From the NCBI GenBank assembly GCA_034509495.1, contig CM067503.1:15686169-15750168 (forward strand): a DNA stretch of 64,000 nt. The letters are read 5' to 3'. Made by a program: the position numbers and the translations under genes. Below, one piece after another: positions 12,127 through 24,545 of the stretch (position 1 is the first letter of the stretch; every line of letters begins with the position of its first letter). The DNA comes from Acestrorhynchus altus (Eukaryota; Chordata; Actinopteri; Characiformes; Acestrorhynchidae). The notes below the pieces were generated by a model, which saw nothing but the letters and a program-made list of their open reading frames with translations, ran no database searches and was not told where the DNA came from.

Positions 12127-15100
12127 CAAATTGAAGGACCATTTCATGAAAAAATAAAACAGCTTAATATAAAAAGCAAACAGTGTTAACATTTCTAAAC
12201 ATACTGGGATGAATTTCCCAAAAACCTTAACTTCATTACTTCATTAACTAGTAATTAATATCAGTCATTAAAGAGAGTTTCCCAAAGCTTTGAATAACTA
12301 AAGTACTATGTGAACTTGCTCATAAATTAATGAGTAACCTTAGTCATTATTCACAAAGTACATTGTAAAGTGGATTTTGCCTGCAGTTAAGTACCTAAAC
12401 AAAAGAGGCCACCATTTCTGAGGGAGGGGAAATGGACCTGCTTGCTCTAAAATAAAAATATTATATAAGATGATGAAAAAATGACTAAAATATGTAATAT
12501 TCAATATGTTTAATATTAAATATTACATGTGATATTTAAGATTTTAAGATATAATTATCATATCAAGTCAAATTTTAGTGAATGTTTGAAAATTTCTGTA
12601 CAATTCAGTCAGTAATAAAAAAACAAATCCCACCCTCTAGTTAATTCCTGTCACACAAAGCCACTAGAGCTGGGAGAGAAAAGGTTGGTATACATATTAT
12701 TGTTTCAGCATTGCGTCGCAGAACACGCAATGTCCTTACAATGCATTTTAGGGAAAAATCTATCAAACTATTGTAGAACAAGTTTTGAGAAATGTAGAGA
12801 TAACTGCATTGAGTAATGTAATGTACTGTAATAATGATTTAATTATGCAGAAAGTTTTCAATGAAATGTCAGGTTAATATAGTTATAAATTTCTGACAAA
12901 ATCTTGCAAATTTATTTAATTTACAGTTTCATTTACAAACTCACTCACAAATGTACCTAAATGTACAAGTACAAACTAGGCCAAGATTTTAAAGTTTTAA
13001 ATAGACAATCATGTGGGGTCATTACAGGGGGGTCATTACAGACTACTACAAGGACAGAATAAAGAAGAGTTAAATAAAAACACCATTAAACCTACTTTGC
13101 TTTTGTGCTTTAAAATTTTAGACTTAAATGCAAAAGCATATTTCTAAAGTAGATGTTAATGTTAGATACTCTTCCACCAGCTTTACAAACTTGAACTTGG
13201 AGAAAACATTCTTGCAAAATGAAGCATTTTTCACAATTCATAATGGTTCCTTGCCATCAAATTGCTATAATAAACAAACAAGGCAAACTCTAATATGAGG
13301 GCACACTGTCAAACCTTAGGGCAGAACACATTCTTTAAGTGAACTTCTCTAATGGTCATATTAATAGAACCCAGAGGCTTTTGGGAAATTTAAATGCGGT
13401 TTGAAACAAAAGTTGTCACCAGCCAGAAGGCAATGGTAAACAAAGTGGATGATCTTATTAAGCGAAGATAGGCTTCATAGGCAAGTCATTTAAATCAGTG
13501 GCACATATCTTGGCTGGGGACACAGAGACTTGATTTAATGATGTTATGAATCCTGATTCTGTCTGGGCGTGAGACAAAGGCACATGCTTGCAGTCCTGTG
13601 GTAATGTTCATATTTCTCCTTGCTGAGTAGCACTTTGCTAATCCCTACAGCTGGGCTGAACGTGTCTCCAGGGGTCTTATCACCTTCCTTCCTTATACTG
13701 TTGCTTCCCTTTCTACCTGTACCCTCCTACCTTCCCCTGTTTTCCATTTTCTGAATCAATTAGTTTTCTCCATTACTTTCCTCAATTAGTTTTCTCCATG
13801 GTCTGAATCCTGAATCGGCTTTGTACACTATGTACATAATTCTGCATCAGTTGACCAATAGAAATGCTCTGAAATTAGTAAAATAAGCTCTTGGTTTAAA
13901 TTCACTTCCACTCAAAGCCATTTTGGAGATGTTTTTTCACTGGACAGTAAAAATATGTATATGAGAGTTGTTTGACTTTGTTTGCATTCTTTAACCATAA
14001 AATGATAAAACTGGCAAAAGCTATGTTGAAGGCAGTCTTTTATTTCTGCATGCTTTTCATGTATTTCAGAACCTCTCCACCACTCTTCGACCTGCCTGAT
14101 CCATCAGTGTTTCAGAACCTCATCACTGAAGAGATTAAGCCCTGATCAAAAGCAAAGTGAAACAGAGAAAAAAGATTGGGGAAGAAGAAAGATAAAGGGA
14201 TAGGAGGAGAAAATGGATGATATCAAAACGTGGCTACATATTGAAATATACAATAGAACCGACTTGTCAGAGATGACTCTCATCCAAATTCTTGGTCTTT
14301 ACTGGAAATGTTAGAAATGTAGAGCTGGTTTTATCATGGGGATTTTTGGAAAGCTGCTGCACATGGCCTGTGCTCGGTCTTCTGATTGCAGGCTTGATAG
14401 GCTGCTTCGATGAACTGAAAGGCCATCAAGATGAATTGAGTTTGAACACAATATATAACCTGGAGAAAGTTTTCTGGAGGGTGTATCTCTGGGTGGTAGA
14501 TGGGTTTAAGAGGTGAGGTCAAGCACACTAGTTGTGCAGCTGAAAAGGGGCACAGCAGTATGGGAGCTGTGATTGCCAGGACGCAAAAGCCACATCTGAA
14601 AACAAACTGGAGATTCAGCATATCTGCAGTCAGAAGACATGAGGCATTATACTGACTTTCAGCAGAACATTCAGCAGAAGAGTAAAAGTATGAGGTCTGA
14701 ACTGCTGTTCGAGGGAATTAAATATGAAATGGCATGGGTATATACTGACTTTTGTTCCAGGTTTAGAGCTAGTTTTGGCCATGAAAACACTGTATCTGAA
14801 CAGTGTTTAAATACTATATTCTGAAATACACATTTCCTTTAACATTTGAATGTTTTTTTATTGATCACATTCATTTTTTTAACCATACAGATTGGGAAAA
14901 TTATACACAAAAAAGCTAACTGTCCTACTAATTTGCTACACTGACAATCAGGTAATTTTCTTCCCAGAAAAGGAGATGAATTGAAAAAACACCTCCCACT
15001 AGAGACTGAGTACACAAAAGAGTCTGAAACAAAGTGTATCAAGGTGAACAGAACATACTTGATGACTCCAAAACAAAGCATCTCTGGCAAACGTACAGTG

Positions 15101-16149
15101 CATTGTTTCAAAATAAAGTGCCCATTACTGCTTCCTTTTCTGTACTTGATTGAGGCCCTTGAGATGTTGGACATGCCACAAGCCTTGATGAGCTCTTGAG
15201 ATCAGGACATTGCAAAGAACAGAATGTGAATCATTTTATATTTGGATGTTGAAAAAAATAGAAAGAAGGAAAAAAAAAAATATTTTTGCTTCTCTGAATC
15301 ACTTGATGTCTGCTCTGTTTATAGTGTATGAGCTTATCGTTAATTTTAATGTCTCTGGATGTTCAAGGCAAATGCTAGTGACAGCCTTGTACACATAAAA
15401 ACTTCAGCATAATTATCTGTACACCTGTGCATTTTCCCTTCCAGTAGAGATTTGGAGGGGTACTGTAGTGTGTCACTGTATCTTTTTTAGATCCACTTTC
15501 TTATCCAACATTAAATGAAATTAAATAAAATTTAAGTTGTTCTTTACATTGTATCAAAATGTCATGTTCCAAATTTACATATGATATCCATTAAAAGTCA
15601 TCATAGATCTTAATCTGACAATAACAATCTACAATAAGATCATTGTATACACTGTATAAAATCAATGTATACAAAAAAAAATTACTAATTTGTGTAACAT
15701 AAACAGATTACATGATAACACACAATAATATGTTTGCTTTACCAACTAGTTCCAGTTATTGATCAGTAGGGAACCCACTAGATGACAGACATAATCTCAG
15801 CAGTAGTTCCACTTACTTGTGCATATCTGTGCCTGCTGTCTGAATACTGGCATTAAAATTTGAACACTTCCCTTTCTGTCTGCTTTCCTTGTTTTTGCCA
15901 GTTCTGTATCTTATAGACTCAGTAAATATCCTGGCCAAGCTGACAAATGTATGGATTCATACAGCCAGCAGATCAGAGAAAATCTAGGACATTATGTTTC
16001 AGTAAAGTATTCCAGTACAGCTGAGCAACAGAGGCTTGGTTCGGTAATCTATACACTGCCTTATATGGCTCCCATTTGAAACCATATTTCTATATCAACT
16101 TCCCCAAACATTAATTTAATACAATTAAAAAAAAGAAAAAAAGCACAGT
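12125..16149. other. Intronic stretch, mostly unique AT-rich DNA
   Basis: No transposon or gene is recognised. Within it, 13370-13690 is more GC-balanced and is listed as a regulatory candidate. The frames at 14290-15200 on both strands are short, overlap one another and lack splice context. Confidence 0.45.
13370..13690. promoter_or_regulatory. Candidate conserved non-coding element
   Basis: Non-repetitive block of moderate GC inside AT-rich intron. It contains a forkhead-type GGTAAACAAAG near 13435 and a GATA-type AAGATAGG near 13465. The call rests only on composition and motif content. Conservation cannot be judged here. Confidence 0.25.
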
Positions 16150-16280
16150 AAGGTTGCAGCTGGGAAGTGCCTTGCTCAAGGGCACATCAGTCATGTTCTG
16201 CCAGTTTGGAGAATTCTGGGGAATTAGCAACCTTGTAGTCACAAGGCTGGTTCTCTAACCACCAGGCCACGGCTGCCCCA
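16150..16280 (-). mobile_element. tRNA-derived SINE fragment
   Basis: On the minus strand it begins GGGGCAGCCGTGGCCTGGTG, giving a polymerase III A-box match (TGGCCTGGTGG), followed by GTTAGAGAACCAGCC. A decayed B box (GGTTGCTAATTCC) comes about 45 bp later. CTTGAGCAAGGCACTTCC-type sequence follows as the SINE body. It is not a functional tRNA, because the acceptor stem and CCA-side pairing are absent. Related copies are at 45290-45421 and 58115-58274, in the same orientation. Confidence 0.75.
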
Positions 16281-16431
16281 ACAATAGTCTGGCATTATAT
16301 GATATCATTGTCTGGCATGACAGTGCAGTTATACATTGCAATCAGTTCCTTTTTTTTGATGATGAATCTATATTCACTTGAATTTCCCTTGCACATAATC
16401 ACATGATCAGCTCTTAAATCAGAAAGCGTAA

Positions 16432-17735
16432 TGCACTGTCACGTATCTGTCTTGTCCCCGTGGTCTGGTCTTTGTTTGTTTATCTCTCCTCCTGCTTCTG
16501 AGCTCTGCCCTTTCCCAGCTGTGTCTCATGTATTGTCAAGTCCAGGTGTTCATTATCATGTCTGGTTATTTAAGTTCTGCTGTTTGAGTCTGTCCTTGTC
16601 AGTCGTCTTGTTTACTTGTCTTGTACGGTCGTCTTGGTTATTGTTTATGTGACATGTTCAATAAATATTCAACCTAGCATGTACTTCCACCTCCACCTAC
16701 CACTCTGAGTCTGCGTACCTTACAGGAAGACTGATGGAAATAGTGGGGTTGTCGGGAAGTCGGCTGGCGATCCGAAGGCATGCAGTGCGGGGTCGCAGGA
16801 CCAGGATGGCTTGGCTGTAGAGGGTGGTCGGCGGAGGCGCTATAGGCTGCATGCTCGGGGCGCCCCCTGACTGGAGGACTGCTCCTCAAACGGTGGGAAG
16901 AACTTTGTGGCAGTTCCTGAGCTATGTGCGCTGGACTGTCCACCCCAGTGAACCCCAGACTTCGGCAGCCGCAACGGCCTCAGCAGCGTCACCTACCCGA
17001 GCTGCTGTGGCTCCCCCCCTACGTCAGCTACAGCAAGGAAGGCGGAGGTTCCCAGGCATGTTGCGTTTGGGAGGGCGGAGGTTCCCAGCCATGTTGCATT
17101 TGGGAGGGCGGAGCTTCCGGGCAGATGTTCTGTTTCGGGGGGCGGAGCTTCCCGCCAACATTCCAGTTGGGAGGGCGGAGCTTTCCGCCGACGTTCCGAT
17201 TGGGAGGGCCGAGCTTCCCGCCATCATTCCGGTTGGGAGGGCGGAGCTTCCCGCCGACATTCCAGTTGGGAGGGAGGAGCTTCCCGCCGACATTCCAGTT
17301 GGGAGGGAGGAGCTTCCCGCCGACGTTCTGGTCATGGGGCGGAGCTTCCCGACGATGTTCTGGTCACGGGGCGGAGCTTCCCGATGACGTTCTGGTCACG
17401 GGGCGGAGCTTCCCGCCGACGTCGTGGCGGGGGGGGGTATTCAACACTCCTGTTTCCGCCCAGAAGGCGGAGCCTGCCCTAGGGATTTCCTTGTCCAAAA
17501 CTGTGCCCAAACTGGCTCACAGAACTTTTAGAACTTTTGCCATTTCTGGGTCTAAGCCCAAGTCTCAGTCCATGTCCCTGTCCAGGTCCCTGTCCAGGTT
17601 GTTTTACTTGACTACTCATCTACATGTCTCATCTGGTCATCTTGATTATTGTTTATATGCCAAGTTCAATAAATATTCAACCCAGCATGTACTTCCACCT
17701 CCACCTACCTCTGAGTCTGCATACATTACATGCAC
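16432..17735 (+). mobile_element. Non-autonomous LTR retrotransposon with 5-bp target duplication (copy 1)
   Basis: The element proper is 16437-17730, beginning TGTCACGTATC and ending CATTACA. It is flanked by perfect 5-bp duplications tgcac at 16432-16436 and 17731-17735. The 5' LTR is 16437-16724, with TTATTTAAG (16566-16574) and AATAAA (16660-16665). The 3' LTR keeps only its last 130 bp or so (about 17597-17730), having lost its U3. The roughly 870-bp interior is very GC-rich against AT-rich surroundings and has no pol domains. It contains a WQFLSYVRWTVHPSEP-type frame near 16905 that is shared with copy 2 (WQFLSYVRRAVQPSPP), perhaps a gag relic, and then the 33-bp tandem array. Without integrase, reverse transcriptase or protease it must have relied on a partner element. 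Confidence 0.8.
17038..17436 (+). repeat. GC-rich tandem array, about 12 units of 33 bp
   Basis: Units have the core GGGCGGAGCTTCCCGCC followed by a variable ACATTCCAGTTGGGA-type half. Most units are 33 bp; the last few are 32 bp with a GTTCTGGTCACGG half. Because 33 is a multiple of three and the unit lacks stops, long frames stay open on both strands (for example an 11-residue GGRSFPPTFQL period). These are by-products, not evidence for a protein. Each unit can fold through GGCGG pairing with CCGCC around AGCTT. The array occurs in shorter form in copy 2 (about 31093-31289), so it is part of the element. Confidence 0.9.
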
Positions 17736-19959
17736 ATAAAAGGTTTAGGCTCCATTTCAGAACTATATAAATATACAGATATGTGACTGGTATTGTGCAG
17801 TGGATAATAACAAAAGGGAAAATGTATATTTTGCAACAGAAAATTTCAGATTTATTTTAACAGCATTTTTCTATATATGCATTGCTGTCACATTCCCACC
17901 TGAACACACCCCGAATCTTACAGACTGGCAAAACATTCAGTATGGTTGTATTTATTAGGGGAAATGGCCAAACTGGCAATGAAACAAGCAATTATCTACT
18001 CATGGTAAAACAGTTCAAATTGGCAGCGATCCATTCAAATTATGAAGAACCAATGGGCCATTGACATCGATATGTGGCATTTTTATTTACCTGATATTCA
18101 TGCTGGCAAAATATACTAAGCACAGTCTGAAAGCACACAAATATCTAGAATACCTAGAAATTATTTCCTCTAAACTTACTATTAAATCTGATACACAAAA
18201 TAAAATAATTGAGGTAATCAAATTTAAAGTTTTTTTCTGTTATGTTTAGAAACCTACAACCTTTTTTTTTCGCTAGCTGATGGGACATTTAAAAGTACTT
18301 TTTGGAGCTAAGTCTTAGCCTACCAGTAAATCACCTAGACATCACATAGAGCCTCATTTGGGGTCTGGTTTATGTGTATTAAATTTGCTGGGTGCTTGGT
18401 GTTTGTTTGCTGTGCAAGCAAACATCATATATAAACGTACAGACATTTTAGGGAGCTATCCAAATAGAGTGGAACTACAGTTTTCCGTATGTACTCTACA
18501 AGATAAAGCCAGCTCAAACTTTTTTTTTCAGCAATTTTGAACATGATTAGTGAATGTACTGTAATTCCTCTGGCAGCAGGATAAAACCAGTTGCCAAAGC
18601 CACTGAATGGACAGTTGGCAAAATTTAAAGGTTGATAAGTTAATAAAGGTAAACAGCCAGTATCTACACCACTAGATGGCAAACATTAAGAGGGAAGTGA
18701 ATTTTTTAAAAAGAAATAAATAAATGTAGGGGGAGAACTGACTCATAAAAAATGAGTGTGACAAGGCTGCACACTCAGTCCATAATTAAACATTGTGGTT
18801 AGAACAGACAGCAGTATCCAACCCCTCATCATGAAAATACCAAATAAAACTTGCCAACCTTTGCCGTTAAAATGTACAGAAATGGCCCCTGTTTGATTTT
18901 AAAATAAAATGTATATGATTTCAATTCATTACACATTTTGGTGAAAGTTTCCTCCCCATACACTAGTTCTCGAGTTCACTAGTCTCTTTTCACATTGGAA
19001 AAAAGTCTGGCATTTATGCTGGGCAAAAACAGAAGCATCTCAACCCCGCTATTCCAAGAGGAAGTGTTCCGCTTCATGCACAGGTGGAATGGAAGAGGCG
19101 GGGACATGTGGAAGAAAATGCACCGCAGACAAAAGTAGAGATGGCAAAGAAACAGGAAAGAGGAAAAGGACTCTCACAAACTTTTGTTCTGGAAGTCAGT
19201 GTCATTACCTTATCAATGAGCATGCATGAATTTTGGAGATTGAGCTTCTGAAGGAGCACTGAAGGAAGGGGTGTGTTTGTGGTTGAAAGCAAATAACAAC
19301 AACGGTTTTCTAGAATCATGTTCATTTTTTTAACATGATAATAACATGACTACATTTAGAAGTTTGTTTGCCCAGAAACATCTTAGAATGCTATTGCATA
19401 ACGGAAATATAAATGAATACAGAATATGAAAATGCATTTCTCTTGGAAATAAAACCCAATAAAATAGTAACATACTACCAACAGTACTGAGTAAATGTCC
19501 ATGATACAATCCACTGTACATTTTGTACAGAAAATTGAAAAGCTTTTCCCCTATAGACTTTCATCAACTATCACACTGAAACATTTATTTTATATTACAA
19601 AATCAAGAAGACAGTAGTAAGATGTAATTATAAAGACTTCCAGTGCTCTCTACTAAACTAGACTTCCAACTCTACACTGGGGTGTATTTAAGGCATCACA
19701 AACCTTACCCTAAACTCCAAATGAATATTTTACATATTATAAACTAATGTAAAATATAACTTTATCACCTCAGTCCACATGCATCTTTCACTTTCAGTGA
19801 CAGTTGTGTTTCTCAAAAATCTGTCCAGAAATGCATGTCCAAAGCATGTCCTAGGGTTGGCTCAAAGCATAAATTGCACTTCCTGAAACACAATTTGGAC
19901 AATTGGTTTCTCAGCAACACTAGGCAACACAGCTGTGGTGGAAAACAGAAGTAGTTTTC
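17736..19959. other. Intronic stretch without recognised features
   Basis: AT-rich sequence with short open frames only. A slightly GC-richer patch at 19040-19150 has no recognisable motif. Confidence 0.45.
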
Positions 19960-20265
19960 CCTGGTGAAGAAAAACCTTTTTAAAATGCATTGGCAAATCA
20001 AGAATAACCAAAGAGGGTATCAAAGGCAACAATCAAGATATGACTACAAAACAATTTACAAAGATAAACCACAGTCAAGGCTCAGAAGGTTTAAGTCTGC
20101 CAAACGGCTAAACCTGTACACCTGTACAGTTCTGGACCAACATAAAATGAGCCAAAGATCAATGTGCACCATAATGACTGGAAGAGACAAAAAAAACATT
20201 ATCACCTCACCTGTCAAGCATGGTGAAGGTAGTGTTATGGTGCTGGTACATATGTCTCTTAATTG
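19960..20265 (+). mobile_element. Degraded Tc1-like transposase fragment
   Basis: The clearest trace is SPVKHGEGSVMVL at about 20205-20245, matching the TVKHGGGSVMVWG motif of Tc1 transposases located between the first two catalytic aspartates. Upstream text (NNQRGYQRQQSRYDYK and so on) is only loosely alignable. No terminal repeats are located. Confidence 0.5.
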
Positions 20266-20798
20266 AGCTTGTTCCTTTTTATGTATTACAAATGTGAATG
20301 ACACATACCGCAATAAGATTTCTTTAATAAGTAATGCCATATTATAAGTGTGCATGGACAATGAGTCAAAGCTTACTGCAGCCTGAGACATTTTATAGGA
20401 AAAGAATGGAGAAAAATCTTCTGCAAGGTCCAAGTCAATCATCTGCTCAATCAAAGTTCAGTCAATCTCTCAAGGTACACCACTTCAAAAAATAAGAGGA
20501 ACTTCAGAAAAGCCCTGGATGTACATCACCACTGATGGCACCCTGTGTCTCAACAAAAAACAAAAAAAAATAGATAAATAAGAAAATAAAAAAAATAATA
20601 ATTATTGCACTAAACAATACAGTTCACTAACAGTTGAAATTATAAAGCAATGTAGCAATCAGATAATTCATTATATGGCTTAACACCTTCACAAAAATAG
20701 CCTATCCAAAGGTGTTAAGCACCTAAGAATACATTTAAAGAGATTTATCTCAGAAATAACCCTAGCTATGTTTGTAATCATATTAGAACAGATGCAGT

Positions 20799-21234
20799 TG
20801 TCATGCTTCTGTCCTGTTCTACTCACCTGCCAGTCCTTTCCTGATATTTTTCTGTTTTGTTTTGGTTTGCCATGTGCTTTTTAGCACATGGTTCTGTTTT
20901 GGTTGGTCTCATCTCCACCCTTGCTTTACCCTGTCTTTAGCATTTTCCACCTGTGTCTGGTTTGTAGCCCTGCCCAGTCCCAGGTGTTTCCTCTTTGTCT
21001 GTGTATAGACCTTTGCCTTAGTCTGTCCTTGTCAGTTTCTGTGATTGTGTCAGCGTGTGTGTCTAATTTAGGTTCTCTGGTTTTGTTTCCTAGTCAGTTT
21101 TTTTTTTGTATCTTGAAGTTTGTTTAGTTTTCAGTATGTGATCCTTGGTTTCTTTCTTGTTTTGGTTTGCTTTCAATAAATATTCCCTTAATATATGTCT
21201 GCTTCTTCAACTGCTCTACTCGTATACCCTGACA
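20799..21234 (+). mobile_element. Solo LTR-like element with near-matching target duplication
   Basis: 436 bp starting TGTCATGCTTC and ending ACCCTGACA, so the termini TGTCA and TGACA are inverted complements. The flanks are gcagt before and gtagt after (4 of 5 identical), consistent with a 5-bp target duplication. Internal features are CTTAGTCTGTCCTTGTCAGT and AATAAA (21175-21180) shortly before the end. The opening stretch is homologous to the minus-strand fragment 36003-36170, and the general layout matches 1467-1858. Confidence 0.7.
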
Positions 21235-21769
21235 GTAGTTTGAAGAACAAAACTTGGTTCCAGATTTCTCCTGTATGTCATCAGCCAGCAGGTTCAATTC
21301 CATTATCAGCTAACCTAATTAAACTTCATTAAGCACCAATTTACCAAACCAGGTGTTGTATGACAACTAGAAATATTACTAAACTACCATTAGGAGAGCT
21401 TTTTTAGGAAAGACTTTTTTTATTCTTATTTTTTTAATAATATTAATTTTACTGAAAATTAGCTGTAAGTAACATTTACCAACCCGATAAGCAGGTGTGT
21501 AAAAGCTCTGCACAGAATTGTATCTAATATAACGTTCAATTTATAAATTATATCCAAGACTTCAACAGACTATAAAAATCATTAAGCAGCGGTCTTTACA
21601 CACTACACAAACAACTGACACTGATTACTGACACTTTGATAACTTTGTAACTACAATGTTAAGTTGTGTTAACTGCATATTCTAAGCATGAGAAAAGAAA
21701 CACACACCCTAATACTGATGTAGTGCCATAAGCCTCCACAGCTGCAGCACAAACAACATTTATCCGCCT

Positions 21770-22075
21770 GTCACGCTCTGCCTGAGGTGCCGAGCGCAGG
21801 CCACAGGGGTGTGTAGGAGGGCAATGCTCTCAGCCATGAGCCCCCAATCCCTGACATTTGTCTGCATGACGGAGGAAACGCAAGACCAAATGTGTGTGAA
21901 GCGAGAGTCTGCAGGGGGTCAGATCAGCCCAGCTGGCTTAGGTCAGGAGGAAGGCCGCAGGCAGCTGAATGAAGCTTGCCTGAGCCTTCAGGCTGGACAC
22001 AGAGATGAGGAATCATCAGCCTGTAGGAGAACCATCAAACACACAGGACATTCCCTGCTGGTGGCTGCCATGTAT
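21770..22075. promoter_or_regulatory. Candidate conserved non-coding or CpG-richer block
   Basis: A GC-richer, non-repetitive segment within AT-rich intron (21235-21769 holds nothing recognisable). A 92-codon open frame runs through it but has no splice context or known motif, so I do not call it coding. Confidence 0.25.
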
Positions 22076-22145
22076 TGTGTTGATTGATAATTAATGGCTA
22101 AATAAATAATGAATAATAAAGAAATCATAATTTTTTTATAATAAT

Positions 22146-22190
<45 letters not shown>

Positions 22191-22191
22191 A

Positions 22192-22232
<41 letters not shown>
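22146..22232. repeat. Compound (AAC)n-(ATT)n microsatellite
   Basis: About 44 bp of AAC units run directly into about 40 bp of ATT units. Confidence 0.96.
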
Positions 22233-22234
<2 letters not shown>

Positions 22235-22369
22235 TTTATTTAATTATTTTCATGCCTCTTTTACAGCATTAATTATTGCTATTTGCCTGCAAATTGTGCA
22301 AACATTTCATGGATCAAGCATTTTCCCTAAGTTCATTATTATTGTTTTATTGTATTCTTGCCACTGTAG

Positions 22370-22820
22370 GTGATTACATCAGATTTAAAATTCCTCATGA
22401 TGTATGAAGATAAGCATCTAGACTGTTCTCTCTTCTGGCACCAAAGGAATTAAATTAACTTCCACTAGTTATCCAAACAGTCTCTTGCCCCATCTCTTTG
22501 AAGAGCACTTAACGCTACTTCTGCCTTTATTAAAGTCTTGTGATTACACATAAATGCCATACTTTGATGTCTCTGGCATTTAGACAAAGTATAGAGTTTG
22601 TACTGTATCTAGTTTTGGAGTACTATGCATGTATTTCAGTAGTCATTTATACATTTGTATTTACACATTTGTATTTATACATTTGTATTTGGCAGTGTCC
22701 AAGCTTGGTGATGCTGTATCTTTGGATTCTAGCCAACTCATACTAGCTAGAGACATTTTCTGAGTGAACAACAAAGTTGCTCTGTATAAATATGATTTCC
22801 TATAAATGTAAATGTTAATT
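22370..22820 (+). mobile_element. L2 LINE 3' fragment
   Basis: It aligns by eye with the end of the 5730-7005 element: AAGCATCTAGACTGTTCTC, TTCTGGCACCAAA, GAAGAGCACTTAA, then TTGGCAGTGTCCAAGCTTG, GGATTCTAGCC, TTTTCTGAGTGAACAACAAAG and a final TATAAATGTAAATGTTA tail. A 14-bp unit containing ACATTTGTATTT is locally repeated three times at about 22648-22692. It has only 3' sequence, so it is a 5'-truncated insertion. Confidence 0.75.
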
Positions 22821-24540
22821 CTCCGCTGTGTTTAGTTCTTTAGGGTAGAAATCCAGTGGTCAGAACTATCCTCACTCAAACTTTACTATGTTTAATATAT
22901 TATCTTATCATTTTAACTTACAAACCTGTTCAGAGGGTTTGGAGGGACCTATAGCACTATGATTCAATAATTGCTGGTTTACATCCTGGTTCATGATGCT
23001 CACCATTGGTGGCTTGAGTCTGGGAGAGCAGAATTGGCATCTGTTAGTCAATGAATGAATTGGGAATCTGGTCATTTCCACAGAGCACGTTGGCTGCCCA
23101 GCAATTATGCAACGGCAGCAGAAGCAAACGTTATTTATCATTTATCCGAGGAAGCATGTGTTTGTCTTCACCCTCATACTGTGGGAAGCATATTCTACAT
23201 TGTGTTCTCTGGGATTTTAATAGCACAATGTTGATCTTGCTTAACAGTACTGTAAAAGCAAAATAGAATAGAGACAACTGCATATAGCTAACAATGGTAC
23301 TGATGTATTTGGTAAGACCAACAGTTGGGGGGGGCGGGTATTCTGTAAAGTTCTCTTTAAAGGTCAATGCCACATGAGGAATTTGAATGAGGACATTGAT
23401 TGAACAAATAAAACAGCATTCATCAATATGCAGCAGGACTGAAAATACCCAAACACAAAATGAGGGAAGGCTGAAGTGAAGCTTCCATAGATCCTATATT
23501 TCACAGCAAGCATCGAAAATAGCAGGCACCCACTTCCCATGTAGCAGTCTTATCATATCATTTCATGTTCCATGTCACCCACTCTCTCTGTCCCACTCGA
23601 CAAAGATACAACAGGCTACGGTCCGACAATCCAATCCATATTTCCTGAAAATAATACTCAAAATCTCACCAGCCATAATGGAGGGGAGAGAAAAGAACAT
23701 TCACTGTGGAGACACATCTTTAAATAAAAGTGACTACTTTATCAGGTTGGCAAACATGAAAATCCAGTCTTCATGCCTCCTGAAGGCCAGCTCCATATCT
23801 TAATAAAAGACGGATTATGGGTATTGAAGTCTTCTTAAATCCAGAGCTTTTTGCTCTCATAGCAGTGCCGACATTAGAGCAATGCTCTTTGGCTTCTCCT
23901 CAGTCATCCAGTGCACATTCAATTAAAGCATCCCTCCTGAATGGGCATGAAGGGGGCAAAGGCACATAAAGGGCAGCCATGCAATAATATTAGCTGACTT
24001 TTTGTTGTTCATTTTACATTAGCTTGAAAACAAGACAAGACTGGTGCATACAGGTGAAGTTAAAGGACATATATAATGGAATTTTTCTCATGTTTTTAAA
24101 ACTGCCTTTTCTCACCGCAGCCCATGGAATCCATACATGTAGACGAAGCTGCCGATTTAAGATTGTTTTTGTGACATTACAAGAAAATAATGTATTTACA
24201 AACAGTACATCCACCAACTCAATCGAAAATGTTTTACCTTGGCTCACTAAAAATTTAATGAGGAGTGTTTCAGCCCAGACTAATCTAATCTAGTCACAAA
24301 GTATGTTTTTCAACAGTAGTAACAAGACAAATCCTCTGGCATGTTCACGATACTACCCTGTCAGGCTAAATCGGATTTCAAAGGTTCAAAGTTTTGTCCA
24401 GTCCATTTCTGAAGATCTGTATCAGATCGCTTGCATTGTTCCAATGCATAAAAATAAACATGTGAATACCAAAGCATTTTTAAATGCTTCTCATAGAAGT
24501 AGTGTGTTTTTGAAAGACATGCAGGAATGTATATGATATA
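22821..24540. other. Intronic stretch including a non-repetitive block
   Basis: No transposon or gene is recognised. 23460-23995 is unusually even in composition and free of repeats for its length. It could be a conserved non-coding element, listed as such with low confidence. Confidence 0.4.
23460..23995. promoter_or_regulatory. Candidate conserved non-coding element
   Basis: About 535 bp of unique-looking, moderate-GC sequence without simple repeats or transposon motifs. It includes ATTAAAG-type and CATTCAATTAAAGC homeodomain-like sites near 23915-23930. The basis is absence of decay signatures only. Confidence 0.25.
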
Positions 24541-24545
24541 CACAG

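Noticed and set aside
11905..12300. Possible Harbinger-type MITE between GGGTGGGTTTCCTAAAAGC and GGGATGAATTTCCCAAAA
   Set aside because: The two ends are in the same rather than inverted orientation and no target duplication is visible.
16824..17739. Open frames of 187 and 271 codons on the plus strand and 103 on the minus strand
   Set aside because: They arise from a stop-free 33-bp tandem array inside an LTR element; unit length shifts to 32 bp and no protein domain is recognisable.
21809..22087. A 92-codon frame in a GC-richer block
   Set aside because: No recognisable domain, no splice signals of note; GC content alone lengthens frames.
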